64,000 bases of DNA. Origin: Hippophae tibetana (lineage: Eukaryota; Streptophyta; Magnoliopsida; Rosales; Elaeagnaceae). Shown here in pieces: positions 10,602 to 25,110 of the stretch (within the stretch, counting starts at the first letter, position 1; every line of letters begins with the position of its first letter). The translations under genes and the position numbers were made by a program. The notes beneath the pieces were generated by a model. The model did not search any database and was not told where the DNA came from. It worked only from the letters and a program-made list of their open reading frames with translations. Where the stretch lies: contig CM072810.1 of the NCBI GenBank assembly GCA_037013495.1, positions 33,013,843 to 33,077,842 of the forward strand, given 5' to 3'.

Positions 10602-13600
10602 TTCCTTACTAGCTTACTTTATCATTTTCAAGCAAAAGTTACCTTGCCTAAATACATGAAAAATCCTTGTGAACTTACTGTTAAATGAATCACTTGGGCA
10701 AGTATTCGAACTGCATCACTTGTATCCAATATGTCAGCCATCCACTTATGAGGACACAAAGAACTTGGCTTTATAGACATCAAGGATAGTGGTCTTAGCG
10801 AAGATCTTTTTGACACAGTTTTTAGGAATGATGACTCTAGTACCAATGAAGAGAAATGGGATCTACTTTCCCAGAGAGTTACTAAATTTCTTAGATAGAA
10901 TTAACCCTTTTTAGGGGTTTTAGAAAAAAATAATCATAGCTCCAAAATGATTATTACAATGAATTTGGAGTTGTACTTCTTCCAAACAACATGAAATATT
11001 TTGCAGACCACTCATATAGGTATTTGAGCTAAAACATAAATCTAGAACTACGAAGTTGATTAAAAATTTTGAACTCTATATCCAGCAAGAGGATGAAAAT
11101 TGGAACAAATTCTAATCATGTTTTTGAAACATTATCAACTACTCGTACAATTTGGGTGGACCTATAAGGAAAGGGAAGTAGATTGAGAAATTCCTTACTA
11201 GCTTACCTTATCATTTTCAAGCAAAAGTTACCTTGCTTAAATACATGAAAAATCCATGTGAACTTACTGTTAAATGAATCACTTGGGCAAGTATTCGAAC
11301 TGCATCACTTGTATCCAATATGTCAGCCATCCACTCACGAGGACGGAAAGAACTTGGCTTTATAGACATCAAGGATAGTGGTCTTAGCCAAGATCTTTTT
11401 GACACAGTTTTTAGGAATGATGACTCTAATACCAATGAAGAGAAATGGGATCTACTTTCCCAGAGAGTTACTAAATTTCTTAGATAGAATTAACCCTTTT
11501 TAGGGGTTTTAGAAAAAAATAATCCGAGCTCCAAAATGATTATTTCAATGAATTTAGAGTTGTACTTATTCCAAACAACATGAAATATTTTGCAGACCAC
11601 TCATATAGGTATTTGAGCTAAAAAATAATTCTAGAACTACGAAGTTGATTAAAAATTTTGAACTCTATATCCAGCAAGAGGATGAAACTTGGAACAAATT
11701 CTAATCATGTTTTTCAAACATTATCAACTACTCTTACAATTTGGGTGGACCTATAAGGAAAGGGAAGTAGATTGAGAAATTCCTTACTAGCTTACCTTAT
11801 CATTTTCAAGCAAAAGTTACCTTGCTTAAATACATGAAAAATCCTTGTGACCTTACTGTTAAATGAATCACTTGGGCAAGTATTCGAACTGCATCACTTG
11901 TATCCAATATGTCAGCCATCCACTCACGAGGACGGAAAGAACATGGCTTTATAGACATCAAGGATAGTGGTCTTAGCGAAGATCTTTTTGACACAGTTTT
12001 TAGGAATGATGACTCTAATACCAATGAATAGAAATGGGATCAACTTTCCTAGAGATTTACTAAATTTCTTAGATAAAATTAGCCCTTTTTTAGGGGTTTT
12101 AGAAAAAAAATAATCCGAGCTCTAAAATGATTATTTTAATGAATTTAGAGTTGTACTTCTTCCAAACAACATGAAATATTTTGCAGACCACCCATATAGG
12201 TATTTGAGCTAAATAATAAATCTAGAACTACGAAGTTGACCAAAAATTTGAACTCTATATCCAGCAAGAGGATGAAACTTGGAACAAATTCTAATCATGT
12301 TTTTCAAACATTATCAACTACTCGTACAATTTGGGTGGACCTATCTGGAAAGGGAAAGAGATTGAGAAATTCCTTACTAGCTTACCTTATCATTTTCAAG
12401 CAAAAGTTACCTTGCTTAAATACATAAAAATTCCTTGTGAACTTATTGTTAAATGAATAACTTGGGCAAGTATTCGAACTGCATCACTTGTATCCAATAT
12501 GTTAGCCATCCACTTTCGAGGATGGAAAGTGCTTGGCTTTGTAGACATCAAGGATAGTGGTCTTAGCGAAGATCTTTTTGACACAGTTTTTAGGAATCAT
12601 GACTCTTATACCAATGAATAGAAATGGGATCTACTTTCCCAGAGAGTTACTAAATTTCTTAGATAGAATTAGCCCTTTTTTAGGGGTTTTAGAAAAAAAT
12701 AATCCGAGCTCTAAAATGATTATTTCAATGAATTTAGAGTTGTACTTCTTTCAAACAACATGAAATATTTTGCAGACCACCCATATAGGTATTTGAGCTA
12801 AAAAATAAATCTAGAACTACGAAGTTGACCAAAAATTTGAACTCTATATCCAGCAAGAGGATGACACTTGGAACAAATTCTAATCATGTTTTTCAAACAT
12901 TATCAACTAATCGTACAATTTGGGTGGACCTATAAGGAAAGGGAAGTAGATTGAGAAATTCCTTACTAGCTTACTTTATCATTTTCAAGCAAAAGTTACC
13001 TTGCTTAAATACATGAAAAATCCTTGTGAACTTACTGTTAAATGAATCACTTGGGCAAGTATTCGAACTACATCACTTGTATCCAATATGTCAGCCATCC
13101 ATTTATGAGGACACAAAGAACTTGGCTTTATAGACATCAAGGATAGTGGTCTTACCGAAGATCTTTTTGACACAGTTTTTAGGAATGATGACTCTAGTAC
13201 CAATGAAGAGAAATGGGATCTACTTTCCCAGAGAGTTACTAAATTTCTTAGATAGAATTAACCCTTTTTAGGGGTTTTAGAAAAAAATAATCATAGCTCC
13301 AAAATGATTATTTCAATGAATTTGGAGTTGTACTTCTTCCAAACAACATGAAATATTTTGCAGACCACCCATATAGGTATTTGAGCTAAATAATAAATCT
13401 AGAACTACGAAGTTGACCAAAAAGTTGAACTCTATATCCAGCAAGAGGATGAAACTTGGAACAAATTCTAATCATGTTTTTCAAACATTATCAACTACTC
13501 GTACAATTTGGGTGGACCTATAAGGAAAGGGAAGTAGATTGAGAAATTCCTTACTAGCTTACCTTATCATTTTCAAGCAAAAGTTACCTTGCTTAAATAC

Positions 13601-16600
13601 ATGAAAAATCCATGTGAACTTACTGTTAAATGAATCACTTGGGCAAGTATTCGAACTGCATCACTTGTATCCAATATGTCAGCCATCCACTCACGAGGAC
13701 GGAAAGAACTTGGCTTTATAGACATCAAGGATAGTGGTCTTAGCGAAGATCTTTTTGACACAGTTTTTAGGAATGATGACTCTAATACCAATGAATAGAA
13801 ATGGGATCTACTTTCCTAGAGATTTACTAAATTTCTTAGATAGAATTAGCCCTTTTTTAGGGGTTTTAGAAAAAAATAATCTGAGCTCTAAAATGATTAT
13901 TTCAATGAATTTAGAGTTGTACTTCTTCCAAACAGCATGAAATATTTTGCAGACCACACATATAGGTATTTGAGCTAAAAAATAAATCTAGAACTACGAA
14001 GTTGACCAAAAATTTAAACTCTATATCCACCAAGAGGATGAAACTTGGAACAAATTCTAATCATTTTTTTCAAACATTATCAACAAGTCGTACAATTTGG
14101 GTGGACCTATCGGGAAAGGGAAAGAGATTAAGAAATTCCTTACTAGCTTACCTTATCATTTTCAAGCAAAAGTCACCTTGCTTAAATACATAAAAATTCC
14201 TTGTGAACTTATTGTTAAATGAATAACTTGGGCAACTATTCGAACTGCATCACTTGTATCCAATATGTTAGCCATCCACTTTCGAGGATGGAAAGAGCTT
14301 GGCTTTGTAGACATCAAGGATAGTGGTCTTAGCGAAGATCTTTTTGACACAGTTTTTAGGAATGATGACTCTAATACCAATGAAGAGAAATGGGATCTAC
14401 TTTCCTAGAGAGTTACTAAATTTCTTAGATAGAATTAACCCTTTTTAGGGGTTTAGAAAAAAATAATCATAGCTCCAAAATGATTATTTCAATGAATTTG
14501 GAGTTGTACTTCTTCCAAATAACATGAAATATTTTGCAGACCACTCATATAGGTATTTGAGCTAAAAAATAAATCTAGAACTACGAAGTTGATTAAAAAT
14601 TTTGAACTCTATATCCAGCAAGAGGATGAAACTTGGAACAAATTCTAATCATGTTTTTCAAACATTATCAACTACTCGTACAATTTGGGTGGACCTATAA
14701 GGAAAGGGAAGTAGATTGAGAAATTCCTTACTAGCTTACTTTATCATTTTCAAGCGAAAGTTACCTTGCTTAAATACATGAAAAATCCTTGTGAACTTAC
14801 TGTTAAATGAATTACTTGGGCAAGTATTCGAACTGCATCACTTGTATCCAATATGTCAGCCATCCACTTATGAGGACACAAAGAACTTGGCTTTATAGAC
14901 ATCAAGGATAGTGGTCTTAGCGAAGATCTTTTTGACACAGTTTTTAGGAATGATGACTCTAGTACCAATGAAGAGAAATGGGATCTACTTTCCCAGAGAG
15001 TTACTAAATTTCTTAGATAGAATTAACCCTTTTTAGGGGTTTTAGAAAAAAATAATCATAGCTCCAAAATGATTATTACAATGAATTTGGAGTTGTACTT
15101 CTTCCAAACAACATGAAATATTTTGCAGACCACTCATATAGGTATTTGAGCTAAAACATAAATCTAGAACTACGAAGTTGATTAAAAATTTTGAACTCTA
15201 TATCCAGCAAGAGGATGAAAATTGGAACAAATTCTAATCATGTTTTTGAAACATTATCAACTACTCGTACAATTTGGGTGGACCTATAAGGAAAGGGAAG
15301 TAGATTGAGAAATTCCTTACTAGCTTACCTTATCATTTTCAAGCAAAAGTTACCTTGCTTAAATACATGAAAAATCCATGTGAACTTACTGTTAAATGAA
15401 TCACTTGGGCAAGTATTCGAACTGCATCACTTGTATCCAATATGTCAGCCATCCACTCACGAGGACGGAAAGAACTTGGCTTTATAGACATCAAGGATAG
15501 TGGTCTTAGCCAAGATCTTTTTGACACAGTTTTTAGGAATGATGACTCTAATACCAATGAAGAGAAATGGGATCTACTTTCCCAGAGAGTTACTAAATTT
15601 CTTAGATAGAATTAACCCTTTTTAGGGGTTTTAGAAAAAAATAATCCGAGCTCCAAAATGATTATTTCAATGAATTTAGAGTTGTACTTATTCCAAACAA
15701 CATGAAATATTTTGCAGACCACTCATATAGGTATTTGAGCTAAAAAATAATTCTAGAACTACGAAGTTGATTAAAAATTTTGAACTCTATATCCAGCAAG
15801 AGGATGAAACTTGGAACAAATTCTAATCATGTTTTTCAAACATTATCAACTACTCTTACAATTTGGGTGGACCTATAAGGAAAGGGAAGTAGATTGAGAA
15901 ATTCCTTACTAGCTTACCTTATCATTTTCAAGCAAAAGTTACCTTGCTTAAATACATGAAAAATCCTTGTGACCTTACTGTTAAATGAATCACTTGGGCA
16001 AGTATTCGAACTGCATCACTTGTATCCAATATGTCAGCCATCCACTCACGAGGACGGAAAGAACATGGCTTTATAGACATCAAGGATAGTGGTCTTAGCG
16101 AAGATCTTTTTGACACAGTTTTTAGGAATGATGACTCTAATACCAATGAATAGAAATGGGATCAACTTTCCTAGAGATTTACTAAATTTCTTAGATAAAA
16201 TTAGCCCTTTTTTAGGGGTTTTAGAAAAAAAATAATCCGAGCTCTAAAATGATTATTTTAATGAATTTAGAGTTGTACTTCTTCCAAACAACATGAAATA
16301 TTTTGCAGACCACCCATATAGGTATTTGAGCTAAATAATAAATCTAGAACTACGAAGTTGACCAAAAATTTGAACTCTATATCCAGCAAGAGGATGAAAC
16401 TTGGAACAAATTCTAATCATGTTTTTCAAACATTATCAACTACTCGTACAATTTGGGTGGACCTATCTGGAAAGGGAAAGAGATTGAGAAATTCCTTACT
16501 AGCTTACCTTATCATTTTCAAGCAAAAGTTACCTTGCTTAAATACATAAAAATTCCTTGTGAACTTATTGTTAAATGAATAACTTGGGCAAGTATTCGAA

Positions 16601-18845
16601 CTGCATCACTTGTATCCAATATGTTAGCCATCCACTTTCGAGGATGGAAAGTGCTTGGCTTTGTAGACATCAAGGATAGTGGTCTTAGCGAAGATCTTTT
16701 TGACACAGTTTTTAGGAATCATGACTCTTATACCAATGAATAGAAATGGGATCTACTTTCCCAGAGAGTTACTAAATTTCTTAGATAGAATTAGCCCTTT
16801 TTTAGGGGTTTTAGAAAAAAATAATCCGAGCTCTAAAATGATTATTTCAATGAATTTAGAGTTGTACTTCTTTCAAACAACATGAAATATTTTGCAGACC
16901 ACCCATATAGGTATTTGAGCTAAAAAATAAATCTAGAACTACGAAGTTGACCAAAAATTTGAACTCTATATCCAGCAAGAGGATGACACTTGGAACAAAT
17001 TCTAATCATGTTTTTCAAACATTATCAACTAATCGTACAATTTGGGTGGACCTATAAGGAAAGGGAAGTAGATTGAGAAATTCCTTACTAGCTTACTTTA
17101 TCATTTTCAAGCAAAAGTTACCTTGCTTAAATACATGAAAAATCCTTGTGAACTTACTGTTAAATGAATCACTTGGGCAAGTATTCGAACTACATCACTT
17201 GTATCCAATATGTCAGCCATCCATTTATGAGGACACAAAGAACTTGGCTTTATAGACATCAAGGATAGTGGTCTTACCGAAGATCTTTTTGACACAGTTT
17301 TTAGGAATGATGACTCTAGTACCAATGAAGAGAAATGGGATCTACTTTCCCAGAGAGTTACTAAATTTCTTAGATAGAATTAACCCTTTTTAGGGGTTTT
17401 AGAAAAAAATAATCATAGCTCCAAAATGATTATTTCAATGAATTTGGAGTTGTACTTCTTCCAAACAACATGAAATATTTTGCAGACCACCCATATAGGT
17501 ATTTGAGCTAAATAATAAATCTAGAACTACGAAGTTGACCAAAAAGTTGAACTCTATATCCAGCAAGAGGATGAAACTTGGAACAAATTCTAATCATGTT
17601 TTTCAAACATTATCAACTACTCGTACAATTTGGGTGGACCTATAAGGAAAGGGAAGTAGATTGAGAAATTCCTTACTAGCTTACCTTATCATTTTCAAGC
17701 AAAAGTTACCTTGCTTAAATACATGAAAAATCCATGTGAACTTACTGTTAAATGAATCACTTGGGCAAGTATTCGAACTGCATCACTTGTATCCAATATG
17801 TCAGCCATCCACTCACGAGGACGGAAAGAACTTGGCTTTATAGACATCAAGGATAGTGGTCTTAGCGAAGATCTTTTTGACACAGTTTTTAGGAATGATG
17901 ACTCTAATACCAATGAATAGAAATGGGATCTACTTTCCTAGAGATTTACTAAATTTCTTAGATAGAATTAGCCCTTTTTTAGGGGTTTTAGAAAAAAATA
18001 ATCTGAGCTCTAAAATGATTATTTCAATGAATTTAGAGTTGTACTTCTTCCAAACAGCATGAAATATTTTGCAGACCACACATATAGGTATTTGAGCTAA
18101 AAAATAAATCTAGAACTACGAAGTTGACCAAAAATTTAAACTCTATATCCACCAAGAGGATGAAACTTGGAACAAATTCTAATCATTTTTTTCAAACATT
18201 ATCAACAAGTCGTACAATTTGGGTGGACCTATCGGGAAAGGGAAAGAGATTAAGAAATTCCTTACTAGCTTACCTTATCATTTTCAAGCAAAAGTCACCT
18301 TGCTTAAATACATAAAAATTCCTTGTGAACTTATTGTTAAATGAATAACTTGGGCAACTATTCGAACTGCATCACTTGTATCCAATATGTTAGCCATCCA
18401 CTTTCGAGGATGGAAAGAGCTTGGCTTTGTAGACATCAAGGATAGTGGTCTTAGCGAAGATCTTTTTGACACAGTTTTTAGGAATGATGACTCTAATACC
18501 AATGAAGAGAAATGGGATCTACTTTCCTAGAGAGTTACTAAATTTCTTAGATAGAATTAACCCTTTTTAGGGGTTTAGAAAAAAATAATCATAGCTCCAA
18601 AATGATTATTTCAATGAATTTGGAGTTGTACTTCTTCCAAATAACATGAAATATTTTGCAGACCACTCATATAGGTATTTGAGCTAAAAAATAAATCTAG
18701 AACTACGAAGTTGATTAAAAATTTTGAACTCTATATCCAGCAAGAGGATGAAACTTGGAACAAATTCTAATCATGTTTTTCAAACATTATCAACTACTCG
18801 TACAATTTGGGTGGACCTATAAGGAAAGGGAAGTAGATTGAGAAA
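10602..18845. repeat. Array segment 3: monomers 19-32, duplicated heptamer region
   Basis: Monomer starts and classes: 10602 A2, 11191 B, 11780 B, 12370 C, 12959 A2, 13547 B, 14136 C, then 14724 A2, 15313 B, 15902 B, 16492 C, 17081 A2, 17669 B, 18258 C. The class string ABBCABC occurs twice in a row, with private markers matching at a constant offset of 4122 bp. Confidence 0.92.
10692..14813. repeat. 7-monomer (4122 bp) tandem duplication, copy 1
   Basis: The left limit is set by C at 10691 (gaatcacttgg) against T at 14813 (gaattacttgg). Shared private markers inside both copies include attattacaatg, ctaaaacataaatc, gatgaaaattggaac, tttttgaaacatt, gaacatggcttt, gaaagtgcttggc and caaaaagttgaac, all 4122 bp apart. 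Confidence 0.88.
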
Positions 18846-19043
18846 TTCCTTACTAGCTTACTTTATCATTTTCAAGCGAAAGTTACCTTGCTTAAATACA
18901 TGAAAAATCCTTGTGAACTTACTGTTAAATGAATTACTTGGGCAAGTATTCGAACTGCATCACTTGTATCCAATATGTCAGCCATCCACTTATGAGGACA
19001 CAAAGAACTTGGCTTTATAGACATCAAGGATAGTGGTCTTAGC
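14814..19043. repeat. 7-monomer tandem duplication, copy 2
   Basis: Repeats 10692-14921 at +4122 bp. The match runs past one unit length: caagcgaaagtt occurs at both 14751 and 18873. It stops where 14922 is G (agcgaag) and 19044 is C (agccaag). I saw no internal difference between the copies by eye, so the event is recent. Confidence 0.87.
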
Positions 19044-22000
19044 CAAGATCTTTTTGACACAGTTTTTAGGAATGATGACACTAGTACCAATGAAGAGAAA
19101 TGGGATCTACTTTCCCAGAGAGTTACTAAATTTCTTAGATAGAATTAACCCTTTTTAGGGGTTTTAGAAAAAAATAATCATAGCTCCAAAATGATTATTT
19201 CAATGAATTTGGAGTTGTACTTCTTCCAAACAACATGAAATATTTTGCAGACCACTCAAATAGGTATTTGAGCTAAAAAATAAATCTAGAACTACGAAGT
19301 TGATTAAAAATTTTGAACTCTATATCCAGCAAGAGGATGAAACTTGGAACAAATTCTAATCATGTTTTTCAAATATTATCAACAACTCGTACAATTTGGG
19401 TGGACCTATCTGGAAAGGGAAAGAGATTGAGAAATTCCTTACTAGCTTACCTTATCATTTTCAAGCAAAAGTTACCTTGCTTAAATACATGAAAAATCCA
19501 TGTGAACTTACTGTTAAATGAATCACTTAGGCAAGTATTCGAACTGCATCACTTGTATCCAATATGTCAGCCATCCACTCACGAGGACGGAAAGAACTTG
19601 GCTTTATAGACATCAAGGATAGTGGTCTTAGCGAAGATCTTTTTGACACAGTTTTTAGGAATGATGACTCTAATACCAATGAATAGAAATGGGATCTACT
19701 TTCCTAGAGATTTACTAAATTTCTTAGATAGAATTAGCCCTTTTTTAGGGGTTTTAGAACAAAATAATCATAGCTCCAAAATGATTATTTCAATGAATTT
19801 AGAGTTGTACTTCTTCCAAACAACATGAAATATTTTGCAGACCACTCATATAGGTATTTGAGCTAAAAAATAATTCTAGAACTACGAAGTTGATTAAAAA
19901 TTTTGAACTCTATATCCAGCAAGAGGATGAAACTTGGAACAAATTCTAATCATGTTTTTCAAACATTATCAACTACTCGTACAGTTTGGGTGGACCTATA
20001 AGGAAAGGGAAGTAGATTGAGAAATTCCTTACTAGCTTACTTTATCATTTTCAAGCAAAAGTTACCTTGCTTAAATACACGAAAAATCCGTGTGAACTTA
20101 CTGTTAAATGAATCACTTGGGCAAGTATTCGAACTGCATCACTTGTATCCAATATGTCAGCCATCCACTTATGAGGACACAAAGAACTTGGCTTTATAGA
20201 CATCAAGGATAGTGGTCTTAGCCAAGATCTTTTTGACACAGTTTTTAGGAATGATGACTCTAATACCAATGAAGAGAAATGGGATCTACTTTCCCAGAGA
20301 GTTACTAAATTTCTTAGATAGAATTAACCCTTTTTAGAGGTTTTAGAAAAAAATAATCATAGCTCCAAAATGATTATTTCAATGAATTTGGAGTTGTACT
20401 TCTTCCAAACAACATGAAATATTTTGCAGACCACTCATATAGGTATTTGAGCTAAAAAATAATTCTAGAACTACGAAGTTGATTAAAAATTTGAACTCTA
20501 TATCCAGCAAGAGGATGAAACTTGGAACAAAGTCTAATCATGTTTTTCAAACATTATCAACTACTCTTACAATTTGGGTGGACCTATAAGGAAAGGGAAG
20601 TAGATTGAGAAATTCCTTACTAGCTTACCTTATCATTTTCAAGCAAAAGTTACCTTGCTTAAATACATGAAAAATCCTTGTGACCTTACTGTTAAATGAA
20701 TCACTTGGGCAAGTATTCGAACTGCATCACTTGTATCCAATATGTCAGCCATCCACTCACGAGGACGGAAAGAACTTGGCTTTATAGACATCAAGGATAG
20801 TGGTCTTAGCGAAGATCTTTTTGACACAGTTTTTAGGAATGATGACTCTAATACCAATGAATAGAAATGGGATCTACTTTCCTAGAGATTTACTAAATTT
20901 CTTAGATAAAATTAGCCCTTTTTTAGGGGTTTTAGAAAAAAATAATCCGAGCTCTAAAATGATTATTTCAATGAATTTAGAGTTGTACTTCTTCCAAACA
21001 ACATGAAATATTTTGCAGACCACCCATATAGGTATTTGAGCTAAATAATAAATCTAGAACTACGAAGTTGACCAAAAATTTGAACTCTATATCCAGCAAG
21101 AGGATGAAACTTGAAACAAATTCTAATCATGTTTTTCAAACATTATCAACTACTCGTACAATTTGGGTGGACCTATCTGGAAAGGGAAAGAGATTGAGAA
21201 ATTCCTTACTAGCTTACCTTATCATTTTCAAGCAAAAGTTACCTTGCTTAAATACATGAAAAATCCATGTGAACTTACTGTTAAATGAATCACTTAGGCA
21301 AGTATTCGAACTGCATCACTTGTATCCAATATGTCAGCCATCCACTCACGAGGACGGAAAGAACTTGGCTTTATAGACATCAAGGATAGTGGTCTTAGCG
21401 AAGATCTTTTTGACACAGTTTTTAGGAATGATGACTCTAATACCAATGAATAGAAATGGGATCTACTTTCCTAGAGATTTACTAAATTTCTTAGATAGAA
21501 TTAGCCCTTTTTTAGGGGTTTTAGAACAAAATAATCATAGCTCCAAAATGATTATTTCAATGAATTTAGAGTTGTACTTCTTCCAAACAACATGAAATAT
21601 TTTGCAGACCACTCATATAGGTATTTGAGCTAAAAAATAATTCTAGAACTACGAAGTTGATTAAAAATTTTGAACTCTATATCCAGCAAGAGGATGAAAC
21701 TTGGAACAAATTCTAATCATGTTTTTCAAACATTATCAACTACTCGTACAGTTTGGGTGGACCTATAAGGAAAGGGAAGTAGATTGAGAAATTCCTTACT
21801 AGCTTACTTTATCATTTTCAAGCAAAAGTTACCTTGCTTAAATACACGAAAAATCCGTGTGAACTTACTGTTAAATGAATCACTTGGGCAAGTATTCGAA
21901 CTGCATCACTTGTATCCAATATGTCAGCCATCCACTTATGAGGACACAAAGAACTTGGCTTTATAGACATCAAGGATAGTGGTCTTAGCCAAGATCTTTT

Positions 22001-22968
22001 TGACACAGTTTTTAGGAATGATGACTCTAATACCAATGAAGAGAAATGGGATCTACTTTCCCAGAGAGTTACTAAATTTCTTAGATAGAATTAACCCTTT
22101 TTAGAGGTTTTAGAAAAAAATAATCATAGCTCCAAAATGATTATTTCAATGAATTTGGAGTTGTACTTCTTCCAAACAACATGAAATATTTTGCAGACCA
22201 CTCATATAGGTATTTGAGCTAAAAAATAATTCTAGAACTACGAAGTTGATTAAAAATTTGAACTCTATATCCAGCAAGAGGATGAAACTTGGAACAAAGT
22301 CTAATCATGTTTTTCAAACATTATCAACTACTCTTACAATTTGGGTGGACCTATAAGGAAAGGGAAGTAGATTGAGAAATTCCTTACTAGCTTACCTTAT
22401 CATTTTCAAGCAAAAGTTACCTTGCTTAAATACATGAAAAATCCTTGTGACCTTACTGTTAAATGAATCACTTGGGCAAGTATTCGAACTGCATCACTTG
22501 TATCCAATATGTCAGCCATCCACTCACGAGGACGGAAAGAACTTGGCTTTATAGACATCAAGGATAGTGGTCTTAGCGAAGATCTTTTTGACACAGTTTT
22601 TAGGAATGATGACTCTAATACCAATGAATAGAAATGGGATCTACTTTCCTAGAGATTTACTAAATTTCTTAGATAAAATTAGCCCTTTTTTAGGGGTTTT
22701 AGAAAAAAATAATCCGAGCTCTAAAATGATTATTTCAATGAATTTAGAGTTGTACTTCTTCCAAACAACATGAAATATTTTGCAGACCACCCATATAGGT
22801 ATTTGAGCTAAATAATAAATCTAGAACTACGAAGTTGACCAAAAATTTGAACTCTATATCCAGCAAGAGGATGAAACTTGAAACAAATTCTAATCATGTT
22901 TTTCAAACATTATCAACTACTCGTACAATTTGGGTGGACCTATCTGGAAAGGGAAAGAGATTGAGAAA
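18846..22968. repeat. Array segment 4: monomers 33-39, trimer duplication
   Basis: Monomer starts and classes: 18846 A2, 19435 B, 20025 A2, 20613 B, 21202 B, 21792 A2, 22380 B. The B copies at 19435 and 21202 both carry cacttaggcaag (normally cttgggcaag). The A2 copies at 20025 and 21792 both carry acacgaaaaatccgtg, also seen at 8835. Confidence 0.9.
19385..21151. repeat. 3-monomer (1767 bp) tandem duplication, copy 1 (first site)
   Basis: Markers cacttaggcaag, gttttagaacaaaat, gtacagtttggg, acacgaaaaatccgtg and gaacaaagtctaatc recur 1767 bp downstream. The left limit is set by attatcaacaactcg (about 19,376) versus attatcaactactcg (about 21,143). Confidence 0.86.
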
Positions 22969-23005
22969 TTCCTTACTAGCTTACCTTATCATTTTCAAGC
23001 AAAAG
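21152..23005. repeat. 3-monomer tandem duplication, copy 2 (first site)
   Basis: Second copy of the BAB trimer, class order B (21202), A2 (21792), B (22380). The shared marker acttgaaacaaattc is at about 21,110 and 22,877. The match ends where copy 1 continues with acatgaaaaatcc and copy 2 with acataaaaattcc, at about 23.0 kb. Confidence 0.85.
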
Positions 23006-23269
23006 TTACCTTGCTTAAATACATAAAAATTCCTTGTGAACTTATTGTTAAATGAATAACTTGGGCAAGTATTCGAACTGCATCACTTGTATCCAATATG
23101 TTAGCCATCCACTTTCGAGGATGGAAAGAGCTTGGCTTTGTAGACATCAAGGATAGTGGTCTTAGCGAAGATCTTTTTGACACAGTTTTTAGGAATCATG
23201 ACTCTAATACCAATGAATAGAAATGGGATCTACTTTCCCAGAGAGTTACTAAATTTCTTAGATAGAATT

Positions 23270-25110
23270 AGCCCTTTTTTAGGGGTTTTAGAAAAAAATA
23301 ATCCGAGCTCTAAAATGATTATTTCAATGAATTTAGAGTTGTAATTCTTTCAAACAACATGAAATATTTTGCAGACCACCCATATAGGTATTTGAGCTAA
23401 AAAATAAATCTAGAACTACGAAGTTGACCAAAAATTTGAACTCTATATCCAGCAAGAGGATGACACTTGGAACAAATTCTAATCATGTTTTTCAAACATT
23501 ATCAACTAATCGTACAATTTGGGTGGACCTATAAGGAAAGGGAAGTAGATTGAGATATTCCTTACTAGCTTACTTTATCATTTTCAAGCAAAAGTTACCT
23601 TGCTTAAATACATGAAAAATCCTTGTGAACTTACTGTTAAATGAATCACTTGGGCAAGTATTCGAACTGCATCACTTGTATCCAATATGTCAGCCATCTA
23701 ATTATGAGGACACAAAGAACTTGGCTTTATAGACATCAAGGATAGTGGTCTTAGCGAAGATCTTTTTGACACAGTTTTTAGGAATGATGACTCTAGTACC
23801 AATGAAGAGAAATGGGATCTACTTTCCCAGAGAGTTACTAAATTTCTTAGATAGAATTAACCCTTTTTAGGGGTTTTAGAAAAAAATAATCATAGCTCCA
23901 AAATGATTATTACAATGAATTTGGAGTTGTACTTCTTCCAAACAACATGAAATATTTTGCAGACCACTCATATAGGTATTTGAGCTAAAACATAAATCTA
24001 GAACTACGAAGTTGATTAAAAATTTTGAACTCTATATCCAGCAAGAGGATGAAAATTGGAACAAATTCTAATCATGTTTTTCAAACATTATCAACTACTC
24101 GTACAATTTGGGTGGACCTATAAGGAAAGGGAAGTAGATTGAGAAATTCCTTACTAGCTTACCTTATCATTTTCAAGCAAAAGTTACCTTGCTTAAATAC
24201 ATGAAAAATCCATGTGAACTTACTGTTAAATGAATCACTTGGGCAAGTATTCGAACTGCATCACTTGTATCCAATATGTCAGCCATCCACTCACGAGGAC
24301 GGAAAGAACTTGGCTTTATAGACATCAAGGATAGTGGTCTTAGCCAAGATCTTTTTGACACAGTTTTTAGGAATGATGACTCTAATACCAATGAAGAGAA
24401 ATGGGATCTACTTTCCCAGAGAGTTACTAAATTTCTTAGATAGAATTAACCCTTTTTAGAGGTTTTAGAAAAAAATAATCATAGCTCTAAAATGATTATT
24501 TCAATGAATTTGGAGTTGTACTTCTTCCAAACAACATGAAATATTTTGCAGACCACTCATATAGGTATTTGAGCTAAAAAATAATTCTAGAACTACGAAG
24601 TTGATTAAAAATTTTGAACTCTATATCCAGCAAGAGGATGAAACTTGGAACAAATTCTAATCATGTTTTTCAAACATTATCAACTACTCTTACAATTTGG
24701 GTGGACCTATAAGGAAAGGGAAGTAGATTGAGAAATTCCTTACTAGCTTACCTTATCATTTTCAAGCAAAAGTTACCTTGCTTAAATACATGAAAAATCC
24801 TTGTGACCTTACTGTTAAATGAATCACTTGGGCAAGTATTCGAACTGCATCACTTGTATCCAATATGTCAGCCATCCACTCACGAGGACGGAAAGAACAT
24901 GGCTTTATAGACATCAAGGATAGTGGTCTTAGCGAAGATCTTTTTGACACAGTTTTTAGGAATGATGACTCTAATACCAATGAATAGAAATGGGATCAAC
25001 TTTCCTAGAGATTTACTAAATTTCTTAGATAAAATTAGCCCTTTTTTAGGGGTTTTAGAAAAAAATAATCCGAGCTCTAAAATGATTATTTCAATGAATT
25101 TAGAGTTGTA
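23270..25110. repeat. 3-monomer (1767 bp) tandem duplication, copy 1 (second site)
   Basis: ABB trimer. Shared private markers 1767 bp apart: gtaattctttcaaac (about 23,341 and 25,108), gatgacacttgg, ttgagatattcc, attattacaatg, ctaaaacataaatc and gaacatggcttt. Its internal A2 copy has a broken diagnostic block (catctaattatgagg near 23,696) that copy 2 lacks, so this change followed the duplication. Confidence 0.85.
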
